Positions 1-9,711 are shown, numbered from the stretch's first letter. The stretch is DNA of 64,000 nucleotides from Nocardioides sp. ChNu-153 (GCF_030466625.1 NZ_JADEVT010000006.1:62001-126000); one strand, 5' to 3'. Notes: generated by a model not told the origin, from the sequence alone. Translations and numbers: made by a program.

Positions 1-1363
1 GCAGGAACGCGCCGGCGAAGAGCCCGCCGCCCCAGCGCACCCAGTCGTGCTGGGCCAGGTCGGCGACCTTGCTGCTGCGCACCCGCTCCCGCATCTCGTC
101 GGGCAGCGGCATCGGCCACATGGCCTCGCCGGCGGAGGTGGCCGCGGCGACGACGTCGGCGACGGTCGCCTCCGTGCCCATGACGCCGCTGACGCGGTCG
201 CCGAGCGCGACGACCATGGCGCCGGTGAGGGTGGCGACGTCGAGCACCACGTCGGGCTCGAGCTCGACGGCGCGGGCGAGGGCATCGGCCAGCACGAGGC
301 GGCCCTCGGCGTCGGTGTTGGAGATCTCGACGGTCGTGCCGCCGTAGAGCCGCAGGACGTCGCCGGGCCGGGTGGCCGAGCCGGAGACCATGTTCTCGGC
401 CATCGGCGCGAACGCGGAGATGCGCACCGGCAGGCCCAGCTCGGCGATGGCGAGGGTCGCCTGCACGACGGCGGCCGCGCCGGCCATGTCGCTCTTCATC
501 GTGGTCATGGAGCCGCCCGGCTTGAGCGAGAGCCCGCCGGAGTCGAACGTGATGCCCTTGCCGACGAGGGCGAGGTGCGCGACCGGGTCGGCCGGCTCGT
601 AGGTCAGCTCGACGAGGCGTGGGGGAGCGCTGGAGCCGGCGCCGACCCCGAGGATGCCGCCGCAGCCGAGCTCGGCGAGGGCGGCCTCGTCGTGCACGGT
701 GATCTCGATGCGCGGCGCGCCGCGGCCCTTCGTGGCGGCCTGGTGGGCGGCGACCACGGCGTCGGCGAACAGCGGCGGGGTCAGGTCGACGGGCGGCGTG
801 TTCACCCAGTCGCGGGTCGCCGCCACGGCGCGCGCCACGACCTGGGCGTCCTCGCAGGCCTGCTGCAGGTCGGCGCGGCGGGGCCCGTCGGTGAGCACGA
901 CGACCTCGTTGGCCCGGGTGTCCTCGGTGCGGGTGTCCCTGCGGTACGTCGTGAAGCGGTAGCCGCCCAGGGCGTGGCCCTCGACGACGGCGGTGACGAG
1001 CGCCGGCGTGGTGGCCGGCAGGGCGAGGGCGACCGTGGCGGCGTTCGTGGCCGCGCGGGCCGCGGCGCCCGCGGCACGTCGTACGGCGGCGGGGTCGGTC
1101 TCCGCGGCCGCGTCCCCGAGGCCGACGAGCACGAGCAGCGGGGTGGTGACCGCGTCGGTGGTGGGCACGACGTGGGTCTCACCCGGGTCCCCCGTGACGC
1201 CGAGGGCGGTGAGCAGCGGGCGCAGGCGGCGGCCGTAGGCGGCGGTGACGTCCTCCGCCCCGGCGGCCAGGCGCGGTCCCTGGTCGGTGCGCACGACGCC
1301 GACCACGACGGCGTCGGAGCGGCTCTTGGCGGGGCTGGCCTTGCTCAGGGTGTACGACGTCAC
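1..1363 (-). CDS. pepA: Leucyl aminopeptidase (M17), C-terminus cut by window edge
   Basis: Cytosolic metal-dependent aminopeptidase of the M17 family, releasing N-terminal residues from peptides. About 454 residues are visible of the usual ~500; the C-terminus lies beyond position 1. The family signature [14 protein letters not shown] is at about residue 345, preceded by the metal-binding stretch [18 protein letters not shown] and followed by DVATLTGA. The GTG start at 1363 is chosen because TAGCAT sits exactly 7 nt upstream, the leaderless layout seen widely in this window; there is no Shine-Dalgarno. The gene is divergent from gcvT with only 76 bp between them, so the two promoters are back to back. 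Family assignment is firm. Confidence 0.96.
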   Translation of the reverse strand, partial: MTSYTLSKASPAKSRSDAVVVGVVRTDQGPRLAAGAEDVTAAYGRRLRPLLTALGVTGDPGETHVVPTTDAVTTPLLVLVGLGDAAAETDPAAVRRAAGAAARAATNAATVALALPATTPALVTAVVEGHALGGYRFTTYRRDTRTEDTRANEVVVLTDGPRRADLQQACEDAQVVARAVAATRDWVNTPPVDLTPPLFADAVVAAHQAATKGRGAPRIEITVHDEAALAELGCGGILGVGAGSSAPPRLVELTYEPADPVAHLALVGKGITFDSGGLSLKPGGSMTTMKSDMAGAAAVVQATLAIAELGLPVRISAFAPMAENMVSGSATRPGDVLRLYGGTTVEISNTDAEGRLVLADALARAVELEPDVVLDVATLTGAMVVALGDRVSGVMGTEATVADVVAAATSAGEAMWPMPLPDEMRERVRSSKVADLAQHDWVRWGGGLFAGAFL

Positions 1364-1439
1364 CCGGGCGATGCTAGCCCGCGCCGGCGCCGCGGCCGGG
1401 CCTCCCACCCCGTCGGTGTGCGCTGGCACACTGCGGCCC

Positions 1440-2561
1440 ATGGCCACCGATGACGTCCAGACCGTCGGCACCCCGCTCCTCACCTCCCCGCTGCACGAGC
1501 GCCACGTCGCGCTCGGCGCGAAGCTGGGGGAGTTCGGCGGGTGGGCGATGCCGCTGGAGTACGCGACGGGCACCGCCGCCGAGCACGCCGCGGTGCGCGG
1601 GGCCGTGGGCGTCTTCGACGTCTCCCACCTCGGCAAGGCGACGGTGCGGGGGCCGGGCGCGGCGGCGTTCGTCGACGCCACGCTGACGAACGCGCTGTCG
1701 CGCATCGCGCCGGGGCAGGCGCAGTACACGCTGTGCTGCGCCGAGGACGGCGGCGTGGTGGACGACCTCATCGTCTACCTGCGCGCCGACGACGACGTGC
1801 TCCTCGTCCCCAACGCGGCGAACACCGCCGAGGTCGTACGGCGGCTCGCGGCCGCCGCGCCCGCCGGTGTGACGGTGCGCGACGAGCACCGCGACCACGC
1901 GGTCGTCGCCGTGCAGGGGCCCGCCTCCGACGCGGTGATGACCGGCGCGGGGCTGGCGGCGGGCCACGACTACATGTCGTTCGTGGAGGTGCCGTTCGCC
2001 GGCGCCACCGTGGTGGTGTGCCGCACCGGGTACACGGGCGAGCGCGGCTACGAGGTCGTGGCCCCGGTCGGGGTCGCCCTCGAGGTGTGGGACCGGCTGC
2101 TGGCGGCCGGAGCGGAGCACGGCGCCGTGGCCGCGGGTCTCGGGGCGCGCGACACGCTGCGCACCGAGATGGGCTACCCCCTGCACGGCCAGGACGTCTC
2201 GCCCAGCATCAGTCCGCTGCAGGCGCGGCTCGGCTGGGCGGTGGGCTGGACGAAGCCGGCGTTCTGGGGGCGTGACGCGCTCCTCGCGGAGAAGGAGGCC
2301 GGGCCGGCGCGCGTCCTGCGGGGGCTGCGGGCCGTGCGCCGGGGTATCCCGCGGCCGGGCATGCGGGTGCTGGGCGCCGGGGGCGGCGAGGTCGGCACCG
2401 TCACCTCGGGCACCTTCAGCCCGAGCCTGCGCACCGGGATCGCCCTGGCGCTGCTCGACCCCACGGTCGCCGAGGGCGACGAGGTCGTGGTCGACGTGCG
2501 CGGCCGCAGCGAGGCGTTCACCGTGGTGCGCCCGCCGTTCGTGCCGAGCTCCGTGCGCTGA
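1440..2561 (+). CDS. gcvT: Glycine cleavage T-protein (aminomethyltransferase)
   Basis: T-protein transfers the aminomethyl carbon of glycine from lipoyl-H protein to tetrahydrofolate, releasing ammonia. The product is 373 residues, normal for the family. It opens with [31 protein letters not shown], cited here only as the region at residues 10-40, and carries [17 protein letters not shown] near residue 60 and a C-terminal barrel with [12 protein letters not shown]. The ATG at 1440 lies 7 nt after CACACT, so the mRNA is probably leaderless; the upstream open frame is not coding. The gene stands alone, divergent from pepA and convergent with cobS. Confidence 0.96.
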   Translation: MATDDVQTVGTPLLTSPLHERHVALGAKLGEFGGWAMPLEYATGTAAEHAAVRGAVGVFDVSHLGKATVRGPGAAAFVDATLTNALSRIAPGQAQYTLCCAEDGGVVDDLIVYLRADDDVLLVPNAANTAEVVRRLAAAAPAGVTVRDEHRDHAVVAVQGPASDAVMTGAGLAAGHDYMSFVEVPFAGATVVVCRTGYTGERGYEVVAPVGVALEVWDRLLAAGAEHGAVAAGLGARDTLRTEMGYPLHGQDVSPSISPLQARLGWAVGWTKPAFWGRDALLAEKEAGPARVLRGLRAVRRGIPRPGMRVLGAGGGEVGTVTSGTFSPSLRTGIALALLDPTVAEGDEVVVDVRGRSEAFTVVRPPFVPSSVR

Positions 2562-2593
2562 ACCCCCGCCCCCGCTCGGCCCGGTTCGGCTGG

Positions 2594-3400
2594 TCAGGCG
2601 GCGACGAGGGCGGTGGCCACGAGGGTCGCGGTCACCGCGGTCTCGACGGCCGCGCCGTACACGTCCCCGGTGACGCCGCCGAAGCGGCGCACGCAGCGCG
2701 AGGCGAGCCCGCGCGCGCAGCCCTGGCCGACGACGAGCCCGAGGCCCGCGGCGACGAGCCAGCGGCTGCGGTCGTCGTGACCGGCGGTGACGGACCAGGC
2801 ACCGACGGCGAGCAGCGCCACGACGAGGGCCACCGCCACGGCGGCAGCCGGGCGCTCCACCCGCCCGGCGACGAGAGCGCCGAGACCGCCGGGGCGGGCG
2901 GCGGGGTACGCCGGCGTGCACAGCCACGGCAGCGTCGTGCGTCCGAGGACGACGGCGACGCCCAGCGCGGCCGCGCCGAGCAGCGGGTCCGCCGCCAGCA
3001 GCACGGCGGTGGCGGCCACCTGGGCCAGGAGGGCGACGAGGAGGGTGACGACGCCGAACGGGCCGATGTCGGACCGCTTCATCACGGCGAGGGCCTCTTC
3101 GCCGGTGCGGCCGGACCCGAGCCCGTCGGCGACGTCCGCCAGGCCGTCGGCGTGCATCGCGCGGGTGAGGAACGCCAGGGCGCCGACCACGAGCACCGCG
3201 ACGAGCAGGGGCGGTCGCTCCAGCGGACCGGTGAGCACGCCGGCCGGTACGGCGACGAGCGCCGCCAGCACCAGGCCGACGGCCGGCGCGAGCAGCATCG
3301 CGACCCCGCCGACGGCCCCGTCGACGCGACGGGGCGGGCGCACCGGCAGCACCGAGAGGGTGCCGACGGCGAGGCGGCCCGCGTCGACGAGCGTGCTCAC
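2594..3400 (-). CDS. cobS: Adenosylcobinamide-GDP ribazoletransferase (cobalamin synthase)
   Basis: Integral membrane enzyme that joins adenosylcobinamide-GDP to alpha-ribazole, a last step of B12 assembly. The 268-residue protein is almost entirely hydrophobic helices. It carries the family motif HADGLADVADGLGSG at about residue 85 and the C-terminal GGVTGDVYGA that binds metal and substrate. The GTG start at 3400 overlaps the TGA of the upstream cobU fusion as GTGA, so the two are translationally coupled. The stop lies 32 bp from the convergent gcvT stop, and no clear hairpin separates them. Confidence 0.95.
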   Translation of the reverse strand: MSTLVDAGRLAVGTLSVLPVRPPRRVDGAVGGVAMLLAPAVGLVLAALVAVPAGVLTGPLERPPLLVAVLVVGALAFLTRAMHADGLADVADGLGSGRTGEEALAVMKRSDIGPFGVVTLLVALLAQVAATAVLLAADPLLGAAALGVAVVLGRTTLPWLCTPAYPAARPGGLGALVAGRVERPAAAVAVALVVALLAVGAWSVTAGHDDRSRWLVAAGLGLVVGQGCARGLASRCVRRFGGVTGDVYGAAVETAVTATLVATALVAA

Positions 3401-4773
3401 AGCCGCACCACCCGGCCGGCGACGCACCAGCGGACGTCCTCGGTCTCGGCGGCCACCGCGGCGTTGAGCCGGCCCATCGCGTCGCGGAACAGCCGCCCGG
3501 ACGCGGTCGCGGGCACCACGCCCTGCCCGACCTCGTTGCTGACCGCGACCACCCGCCGGCTCGTGGTGCGCCACGCGGCCAGGAGGCCCGCGACGTCGGC
3601 CTCGACCCCGGCCCACGCGGCGTCGTGGCCGGGCACGCCGGGCTCCCAGGCCCCGTGGCGGTCGATGACGCCGGTCAGCCAGAGGGTCAGGCAGTCGACG
3701 AGGAGGGCGGGGGCGTCGGGCCGCGGGTCGGCGAGCAGGGGGACGAGGTCGAGGGTCTCGGTCGTCGTCCAGTGGGCGGGGCGCCGCTCGACGTGGGTCG
3801 CGACGCGGGCGGCCCACTCGGCGTCGCCGTCACGGCGTCCGGAGGTCGCGACGTACTCGACCGCGGGCGCGGCCAGCAGGAGCCGCTCGGCCTCGGCGGA
3901 CTTCCCGGAGCGCGCGCCGCCGAGCACGAGCGTGCGCCCGCCGGGCACCGGCAGCCCGCCGTGCGCGGCGAGCTCGGTGCCGTCGTCGACGACGCGGGCG
4001 CCGTGCGCGGCGAGGCGCCGGGCCAGCTCGCGGGTCGGCGGGTTGTGGTGGGAGAGGTGGACGGCGACGACGTCGGTGGCGTCGGTGACGGCCCCGACGG
4101 CGCGCAGGCGGCGCACCTGGTCGGCGAACGACGCGAGGCCGAGGTGCTGGGCGTCGGCCGGGTCGTCGTGGTCGCCGTGGGTCTCGTCCAGCAGCACGAC
4201 GTCGTACGCCGCGCCCTCCGTCGCCGCGACGCTCGCGTCGGGGAGCGGGCCCGTGCCGGTGGCGTGCAGCGCCCGGAGCCCGGTGGGGCTCGTGACGTCG
4301 TACAGCACCGCCTCCGTCGCGCCGGGCGTGCCGAGGCCGGTGCGGTGGTTCGCGGCGAGCACGCGGACGTCGTACCCGTGGAGCTCGTGGCGGTCGCCGG
4401 GCACCACGACGAGCCAGGTGACGGGCGCCTCGGGGGCGAGCCAGGCGCGGGCCGCCTCGACGGCGTCGGCGGGGCCGGCGACCACGAGGGGGGCGTCGGC
4501 GACCCAGCCGCGGCGCAGCAGCGCGGCCTGGCCGGGGTGGTCGCGGTGCTGGCGGGTGACGAGCAGGACCCGCACGCGGGAGAGGTGCACGCCGGCCCGC
4601 ACGGCTGCCTCGGGCGTGGTCGGCCCGCAGTCCAGCAGGACCGTGTCGTCGAGGAGGGCCGCCGTCGAGGAGCGCACGCGGCCCTCGGTGCGCTCGGTGG
4701 CGCACGAGGCGCAGCGGCAGGAGGCCTGCGGCCAGCCCTCGGCCGTCCCGGTGCCCAGCAGACGGAGACTCAC
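3397..4773 (-). CDS. cobU: MBL-fold hydrolase fused to adenosylcobinamide kinase/guanylyltransferase CobU
   Basis: Two-domain protein of 458 residues. Residues 1-275 form a metallo-beta-lactamase fold related to PhnP-like phosphodiesterases. It includes an N-terminal cysteine set (CRCASCATE) and later motifs ANHRTG, LLDETHGDHDD and VHLSHHNPP. Residues 278-458 are CobU, which phosphorylates adenosylcobinamide and then attaches GMP; its P-loop GGARSGKS begins at about 279 and VSNEVGQGVVP is present. Oddly, the HxHxDH metal motif reads RQHRDH, with Arg (CGC) in place of the first His. Start GTG 4773 follows CACAAT by 6 nt. The gene is coupled to cobS by GTGA. The C-terminal function is secure; the N-terminal activity is doubtful. 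Confidence 0.93.
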   Translation of the reverse strand: MSLRLLGTGTAEGWPQASCRCASCATERTEGRVRSSTAALLDDTVLLDCGPTTPEAAVRAGVHLSRVRVLLVTRQHRDHPGQAALLRRGWVADAPLVVAGPADAVEAARAWLAPEAPVTWLVVVPGDRHELHGYDVRVLAANHRTGLGTPGATEAVLYDVTSPTGLRALHATGTGPLPDASVAATEGAAYDVVLLDETHGDHDDPADAQHLGLASFADQVRRLRAVGAVTDATDVVAVHLSHHNPPTRELARRLAAHGARVVDDGTELAAHGGLPVPGGRTLVLGGARSGKSAEAERLLLAAPAVEYVATSGRRDGDAEWAARVATHVERRPAHWTTTETLDLVPLLADPRPDAPALLVDCLTLWLTGVIDRHGAWEPGVPGHDAAWAGVEADVAGLLAAWRTTSRRVVAVSNEVGQGVVPATASGRLFRDAMGRLNAAVAAETEDVRWCVAGRVVRL

Positions 4774-4824
4774 CCGGGCATTGTGGGTCACGCGGGGGGG
4801 TGGCGGCTCGCTAGGGTCGAGGAC

Positions 4825-5082
4825 GTGAACCTTCCCGACGTGCCGCCGACCTTCCGCCCGCCCAGCGCCGAGGAGCTGCCGTGGTGGTGGCGCCTCGAGG
4901 ACGCCGCGGGCGGCGAGGTCAGCGTGACCGGCCCGCTGGCCGACCAGCGCTTCGCCGCGCAGGCGGACGCCGAGTCCTGGGTGGGCGAGGAGTTCCCGGC
5001 GCTCGCCGAGCAGGGCGTCGACGCCGTCGTGCTGTTCGAGGGTGAGCGGCGCGTCTACGGCCCCATGTCGCTGCACCCCTAG
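4825..5082 (+). CDS. Small conserved hypothetical protein
   Basis: 85-residue soluble acidic protein of unknown function. It has a tryptophan-rich patch (ELPWWWRLEDAAGG, residues 18-31) and a C-terminal region with ADAESWVGEEFPALAEQGVDA and GERRVYGPMSLHP, the style of small actinobacterial proteins of unknown role. No signal peptide or membrane segment is visible. The GTG start at 4825 is supported by TAGGGT at 4812-4817 with exactly 7 nt between, a leaderless promoter. It diverges from the cobU operon with 51 bp between starts. I cannot assign a function. Confidence 0.8.
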   Translation: MNLPDVPPTFRPPSAEELPWWWRLEDAAGGEVSVTGPLADQRFAAQADAESWVGEEFPALAEQGVDAVVLFEGERRVYGPMSLHP

Positions 5083-5135
5083 ACCACCCGTCGGACGAGG
5101 ACGGCCAAAGTGCACCGGATCGGTAGCGTTAGGCC

Positions 5136-6098
5136 ATGACCGATCGCCGTCCGCCGGACTTCCTCCTCGTCGGCGTGCCCAAGGCCGGGACGACCGCGCT
5201 GCACGCCGCGCTCGCCCAGCACCCGGGCCTGCACCTGAGCCCGGTGAAGGAGCCGAAGTACTACCTGTGCGGCGACGCCCCGCCGCCGGCGTACCGCGGG
5301 CCCGGCGACGCCCACAGCCAGCAGGAGTGGGTGTGGCGCCGGGACGACTACCTGCGCCTGCTCGACGGCGGCGCCCCGGGCGCGCTGCGGGGCGAGAGCA
5401 CGCCGTTCTACCTCTACTCGCCCGAGGCCCGGCGGCGGATCGCCGCCGACGCGCCGGCGGCCAAGCTCGTGGTGGTGCTGCGCGACCCCGTCGACCGGGC
5501 GTACTCCAACTGGATGCACCTGTGGATGGACGGCCTCGAGCCGGTGCCCGACGTCGTCGAGGCGGTGCGGCGCGAGCCCGAGCGCATCGCCGCCGGCTGG
5601 GCGCCGTTCTGGCACTACGCGGGCCTCGGGCGGTACGGCGAGCAGCTCGACGACCTCTACGGCCTGTTCGACCGCGAGCAGGTGCTGGTGCTGCGCTACC
5701 GCGAGCTCGTCGACGAGCCCGGCGCCACGCTGACGCGCGTGCTGACGTTCCTCGGCGTGCCCGACCTGCAGGTCGACGACATCCCGTCCGACAACACGCG
5801 CGGCTTCGTCGAGCACGGACTGCGTAGCCGCGTGCTCGGGCGGGCCATCCGACTCGGGGCGTACGCCGGCCAGTTCGCCCCGCCGGAGGTCTGGCGCGCC
5901 GCGAGCCGGCCCGCCGTCCGGCTGCTGCACCGCGGCGGCGCACCCTCGCGCCCGCGGCTGACGCCCGAGCAGCGCGAGCAGCTCATCGCCCCGCACCGCG
6001 AGGACGTCGCCCGCCTCGAGGAGGTCACCGCGCAGTCGTTCGCGGACTGGCTGACCTACCGCGACGGCGGGACGTTCGCGAGCCGCAAGGGCGGGTGA
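5136..6098 (+). CDS. PAPS-dependent sulfotransferase family protein
   Basis: 320-residue sulfotransferase, transferring sulfate from PAPS to a hydroxyl or amine acceptor that cannot be predicted here. The 5'-phosphosulfate loop is VGVPKAGTTALHAAL (residues 11-25). The 3'-phosphate motif is VVLRDPVDRAYSNW near residue 116, followed by HYAGLGRYGEQLDDL. No transmembrane segment is visible, so a cytosolic enzyme is likely. ATG 5136 follows TAGCGT by 6 nt. The gene stands alone, followed immediately by the palindromic repeat field, which may end its transcript. Confidence 0.9.
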   Translation: MTDRRPPDFLLVGVPKAGTTALHAALAQHPGLHLSPVKEPKYYLCGDAPPPAYRGPGDAHSQQEWVWRRDDYLRLLDGGAPGALRGESTPFYLYSPEARRRIAADAPAAKLVVVLRDPVDRAYSNWMHLWMDGLEPVPDVVEAVRREPERIAAGWAPFWHYAGLGRYGEQLDDLYGLFDREQVLVLRYRELVDEPGATLTRVLTFLGVPDLQVDDIPSDNTRGFVEHGLRSRVLGRAIRLGAYAGQFAPPEVWRAASRPAVRLLHRGGAPSRPRLTPEQREQLIAPHREDVARLEEVTAQSFADWLTYRDGGTFASRKGG

Positions 6099-6099
6099 C

Positions 6100-6540
6100 G
6101 CGGGCCCGCTCCCGTGGTCGGGGTGGCCGCGTGGCTCGGTGGTCGAGGTGGCCGCGTTAGCGGCCCTCGAGACCACGCGCAGGTGGCTGGTGGTTTCGGT
6201 GGTTGAGGTGGCCGCGCTAGCGGCCCTCGAAACCACGCGGAGGTGGCGCTTGGTTCGGTGGTTGAGGTGGCCGCGTGGCTTGGTGGTCGGGGTGGCGCGT
6301 GGTTCGGTGGTTGAGGTGGCCGCGCTAGCGGCCCTCGAAACCACGCGGAGGCGGCTGGTGGTTTCGAGGGGTGCTAGCGCACCCACCTCAACCACCGACG
6401 GCGCACCCACCTCGACCACCGACGGGCGCACCCGCCTCAACCACGCCGAGGTTGCGCTGTGGTTTCGAGGGGTGCTAGCGCACCCACCTCAACCACCGAC
6501 GAGCGCACCCACGGCAACCACCGGCGGCGCACCCACCTCA
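6100..6540. repeat. Field of palindromic repeats, both orientations
   Basis: About 440 bp without a gene. Each ~38-bp unit has outer arms GTGGTTGAGG and CCTCGAAACCAC around a short inverted repeat whose loop contains CTAGC. Three complete units read forward (6138-6176, 6199-6236, 6306-6344) with core GGCCGC/GCGGCC (the first has GTTA in the loop). Two complete units read in reverse (6358-6396, 6459-6496) with core GGTGC/GCACC. Several half-units lie between them, at 6113-6135, 6257-6300, 6397-6445 and 6497-6540. The arms pair imperfectly because one side has an extra TC. The two core types keep pairing while differing in sequence. Apparent open frames across this region are just the repeat read through. 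Confidence 0.93.
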
Positions 6541-7470
6541 GCCGGCGGCGGGTGCCAGCACCGTCACGAGGTCGTGGGCGCCGTCGGGGCGGGCGCGCTC
6601 GGCGTAGTACCGCACGCTCCCGTCCGGCAACGGCACGGCGCTGACGTAGCGCAGCGCGCCGTCGGAGTCGGGGGAGCGCAACGGCTCGTCGTCGGTGGCG
6701 CGCAGCGGCGAGGCGGGGCCGAGCGCCGGGTCGGTGCCGAGCGCGACGCCGGTCGTCTCGTGCCAGTTGTCCTCGGCGCGGGGGCGGCCGTCGTACAGGA
6801 CCACCAGCGGGGCCAGCGAGAGCACCGCGGTGACACGGGCGCCGCGCGCGTCCCAGCTGCCGTCACGGGGCGCGAGCACGGGCCCGTGCCGCCGCCACAC
6901 CAGGCCGTCGGTGCTCGAGTAGTAGGCGGTGCTCATCCGGTCCTCGTGGCCGGGCACGTCGAGGGGGTGCTCGCAGACCCAGGCGTGCCAGCGCCCGTCA
7001 TCCACGACGACGACCGGGTCCTTCACCGCCACGCGGTCGTCGCCCGCCAGCACGACGGTCCGGCGCCCCGCGGGCAGCTGCTCGACCGTCGGGGCGTCCA
7101 GGGCCTCGATCCACCAGTGCTTCGAGCCGGGGGTGGCGCAGGAGAGGTAGAGCCGCCACCCGCCCCCGGGCACCGCGACGACGACGGGTCGCTCGAACGA
7201 CTCCGCGCCGAACGCGTCGCGGTGCACCTCGGCCACGGTGGTGAAGCGGACGCCGTCCTCGGAGCGCGCCACGACGGTGGTGACGCCGCGGCCCTCGGTG
7301 AGCGGTCGGCGTACCCGGTAGGTGAGGTGGACGGCGCCGTCGGCCCAGGTCGCGCTGGCCGCGCCGGACCAGTTGCCCGCACCGGGCGCGGGCGCGGGCA
7401 CGGCCACGGCCGCCGAGGGATCGGTGAGGGCGGCGGGCAGGAGGGAGGGGGCGGACACGTCCGTCGACAC
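6538..7470 (-). CDS. Five-bladed beta-propeller, glycosidase-like hypothetical protein
   Basis: 310-residue protein with the repetitive pattern of glycosidase-type propellers (GH43/GH32/sialidase-like). It has [10 protein letters not shown] and [13 protein letters not shown], both of the Asp-box type S-x-D-G-x-x-W/F, plus [30 protein letters not shown] and [17 protein letters not shown]. There is no signal peptide, so it may act inside the cell or be non-catalytic. The GTG at 7470 is the longest start; GTG 7458, 8 nt after TAGTGT, fits the local leaderless pattern better. Its stop codon overlaps the edge of the repeat field. It is divergent from thyA. The fold is inferred; the substrate is unknown. 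Confidence 0.82.
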   Translation of the reverse strand: MSTDVSAPSLLPAALTDPSAAVAVPAPAPGAGNWSGAASATWADGAVHLTYRVRRPLTEGRGVTTVVARSEDGVRFTTVAEVHRDAFGAESFERPVVVAVPGGGWRLYLSCATPGSKHWWIEALDAPTVEQLPAGRRTVVLAGDDRVAVKDPVVVVDDGRWHAWVCEHPLDVPGHEDRMSTAYYSSTDGLVWRRHGPVLAPRDGSWDARGARVTAVLSLAPLVVLYDGRPRAEDNWHETTGVALGTDPALGPASPLRATDDEPLRSPDSDGALRYVSAVPLPDGSVRYYAERARPDGAHDLVTVLAPAAG

Positions 7471-7510
7471 TACCGGCGGGTCGGCGCCCGCCCGGAGTAG
7501 TCTCGGGCGC

Positions 7511-8323
7511 GTGCAGGCCTACCTCGACCTCGTCCGCCGGATCCTCGACGAGGGGGTGGAGAAGGGCGACCGCACGGGCACGGGGACGCTCAGCGTCTTC
7601 GGCCACCAGATGCGCTTCGACCTCTCCGAGGGCTTCCCCCTCGTGACGACCAAGAAGGTGCACACGCGCTCCGTCTTCGCCGAGCTGCTGTGGTTCCTGC
7701 GCGGCGACACGAACGTGCGCTGGCTGCAGGAGCGCGGCGTCACGATCTGGGACGAGTGGGCGGACGAGAACGGCGACCTCGGGCCCGTGTACGGCGCGCA
7801 GTGGCGCTCGTGGCCCACACCCGACGGCGGCAGCGTCGACCAGATCGCCAAGATCATCGACCAGCTCCGCGCCGACCCCGACTCCCGTCGGCACGTGGTG
7901 AGCGCCTGGAACGTGGCCGAGGTCGACCAGATGGCCCTCATGCCGTGCCACACGCTCTTCCAGTTCTACGTCGCGCCCGGCGTCGACGGCGGCCCGGGGC
8001 GCCTGTCGTGCCAGCTCTACCAGCGCTCCGCCGACGTGTTCCTCGGCGTGCCGTTCAACATCGCGTCGTACGCGCTGCTGACCCACATGGTCGCGCAGGT
8101 CGCGGGGCTCGAGGTCGGCGACTTCGTCCACACGCTCGGCGACGCGCACCTCTACCTCAACCACCTCGACCAGGCCCGCCTGCAGCTCACGCGCGAGCCG
8201 CGGCCGCTGCCGACGCTGTGGCTCGATCCCGCGGTCACCGAGATCGACGCGTTCGACCTGCACCACGTCGAGGTGAAGGGCTACGACCCGCACCCGGGCA
8301 TCAAGGCCCCGATCGCCGTATGA
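7511..8323 (+). CDS. thyA: Thymidylate synthase
   Basis: Converts dUMP to dTMP with methylene-tetrahydrofolate. 270 residues, close to the 264 of the E. coli enzyme. The catalytic cysteine lies in [10 protein letters not shown] at residue 146, the same number as in E. coli. Other landmarks are [20 protein letters not shown] near the N-terminus and [23 protein letters not shown] 7511 is supported by TAGTCT at 7498-7503 with 7 nt between (leaderless). The stop overlaps the folA start as ATGA, coupling production of dihydrofolate with its recycling. Confidence 0.98.
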   Translation: MQAYLDLVRRILDEGVEKGDRTGTGTLSVFGHQMRFDLSEGFPLVTTKKVHTRSVFAELLWFLRGDTNVRWLQERGVTIWDEWADENGDLGPVYGAQWRSWPTPDGGSVDQIAKIIDQLRADPDSRRHVVSAWNVAEVDQMALMPCHTLFQFYVAPGVDGGPGRLSCQLYQRSADVFLGVPFNIASYALLTHMVAQVAGLEVGDFVHTLGDAHLYLNHLDQARLQLTREPRPLPTLWLDPAVTEIDAFDLHHVEVKGYDPHPGIKAPIAV

Positions 8324-8814
8324 CCACCCCGTCCGGCCGCACCGTCCGCTGCGTCGCCGCCGTCGCCCGCAACGGCGTCATCGGCGACGGCCCCGACATC
8401 CCCTGGCAGGTGCCGGGAGAGCAGGCCGAGTTCAAGCGCCGCACCCTCGGGTCGGTGCTGCTCATGGGCCGCGCGACCTACGCCTCCATCGGCCGCCCAC
8501 TGCCGGGCCGCACGACGGTCGTGCTCACGCGCGACCCGGCCTGGACCGCCCCGGGCGTGCTCGTCGCGCACGACCTGGCGGGCGCGCTCGCCCTCGCCGA
8601 GGGCGCGAGCGGCGACGTCGTCGTCGCCGGCGGGGCGCAGGTGTACGCCGCCGCGCTGGCCGTGCCGGGGCTCGTCGACGAGCAGGTGCTGACCGAGATC
8701 CCGCTCGAGCCCGCGGGCGACACGACGTACCCCGCGTTCGACGAGGCCGCCTGGCCGGTCGTGGAGCGTGACGATCACGAGGGCTTCACCGTCGTCGTGC
8801 GCCGCCGCGCCTGA
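8320..8814 (+). CDS. folA: Dihydrofolate reductase
   Basis: NADPH-dependent reduction of dihydrofolate, the by-product of ThyA. 164 residues. Diagnostic stretches are [23 protein letters not shown] at residues 12-34, [25 protein letters not shown] near residue 48, and [13 protein letters not shown] for the cofactor region. The ATG at 8320 overlaps the thyA stop by four bases (ATGA). The gene converges with the DUF1963 gene 33 bp away; a short GC-rich inverted repeat is present in that gap but no strong terminator. Confidence 0.97.
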   Translation: MTTPSGRTVRCVAAVARNGVIGDGPDIPWQVPGEQAEFKRRTLGSVLLMGRATYASIGRPLPGRTTVVLTRDPAWTAPGVLVAHDLAGALALAEGASGDVVVAGGAQVYAAALAVPGLVDEQVLTEIPLEPAGDTTYPAFDEAAWPVVERDDHEGFTVVVRRRA

Positions 8815-8847
8815 GCGGCCCCGACGGCCCGAGCCGGGCCCGGCAGC

Positions 8848-9711
8848 TCAGCAGCACTGGAGCACGACGCGCACCCGGTCCCAGGCCCGCGCCCGCAGGT
8901 CCTCCTCGGTCATCACGAAGTACAGGCGCCCGGAATCGCCCCACATCATCTCGGTGCGCTCCTCGTCGCTGTCGACCTGCGCGAGGAGCCGCCACCGGCC
9001 GGCCACCTCCGCGGTGGGCTCGGCGGCGGGCTCGCCCGCACCGCCCGCGGCGACGGTCGCCGCGAGCGCCGCGTCGAACCTCAGGTCGTTCTGGATGGTC
9101 TCGGGGCGGCCGAGCAGGCGGTGCGCGAAGTCCTGACGGGGTGGGACGGCCGTCTCGTAGGCCTCCAGCGCCGCGTCGTCGGTGCCGAGGACGTCGGTGA
9201 CCTCGAAGTCGCCCACGTCGGCGAACACCGGCTCGGCGGCGACGAGCACCGGGCACGAGGTGAACCGGTTCTCCGGGTGGTGGTCGTCGGGCAGCGGTCG
9301 CGGCGCGAGCGGGGCACCCGCCGGGAGGTGCAGGACGCGCCACTGGAGCGGGTCGTCGTCGTCGAACCCCCACGGCTGGCCGGCGGCGTCGTAGAAGAAC
9401 GCCAGGACCCCCGCGTCGGGCAGGTCGTTCGGGCCGAGGGCCGCGCGGACCTCGGCGAGGTCGACCTGCAGGAGGAAGCTGAGCGGTCGCCCCTCGCCGT
9501 CGCGGGGCCACGCGTCCTCCGCCCGCAGGTCGGGCTCGCCCCCGAGCCGGCTGCCACCGACACGGTCGCCCGCCCCGTCCAGCGTGTGCAGGCGGGCCGA
9601 GGGCCGGGCCAGTGCCGCCAGGTCGGCGGTGCGGGCGGCCAGGCCGACGGCGTCCAGACGCTCGGCCAGCTCCGTGGCGTCGGCGGGCGGGTGGCTCCAG
9701 GACTCGCTCAT
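8848..9711 (-). CDS. DUF1963 (YwqG-type) protein
   Basis: 287-residue cytosolic protein of the YwqG/DUF1963 family, whose function is unknown. Family features are GGSRLGGEPDL, LSFLLQVDLAEV, GVLAFFYDAAGQPWGFDDDD and the C-terminal WGDSGRLYFVMTEEDL, ending in QCC. ATG 9711 is chosen because TACGTT lies exactly 7 nt upstream. Its promoter is back to back with that of the LLM oxidoreductase (40 bp between starts). An ATG or GTG further upstream would invade that promoter. Confidence 0.88.
   Translation of the reverse strand: MSESWSHPPADATELAERLDAVGLAARTADLAALARPSARLHTLDGAGDRVGGSRLGGEPDLRAEDAWPRDGEGRPLSFLLQVDLAEVRAALGPNDLPDAGVLAFFYDAAGQPWGFDDDDPLQWRVLHLPAGAPLAPRPLPDDHHPENRFTSCPVLVAAEPVFADVGDFEVTDVLGTDDAALEAYETAVPPRQDFAHRLLGRPETIQNDLRFDAALAATVAAGGAGEPAAEPTAEVAGRWRLLAQVDSDEERTEMMWGDSGRLYFVMTEEDLRARAWDRVRVVLQCC

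Noticed and set aside
47..1453. Plus-strand frame of 468 codons opposite pepA
   Set aside because: The minus strand carries clear leucyl aminopeptidase motifs; the plus frame is low-complexity Gly/Ala/His.
2562..2593. Cobalamin riboswitch or terminator near cobS
   Set aside because: The gap is 32 bp without a stable hairpin, and the cobU start appears leaderless, leaving no room for a riboswitch.
6100..6540. CRISPR array or short genes in the repeat field
   Set aside because: Units lie in both orientations with irregular spacing and no unique spacers; apparent peptides such as TTSRLRVVSRAASAATSTTE are the repeat translated.
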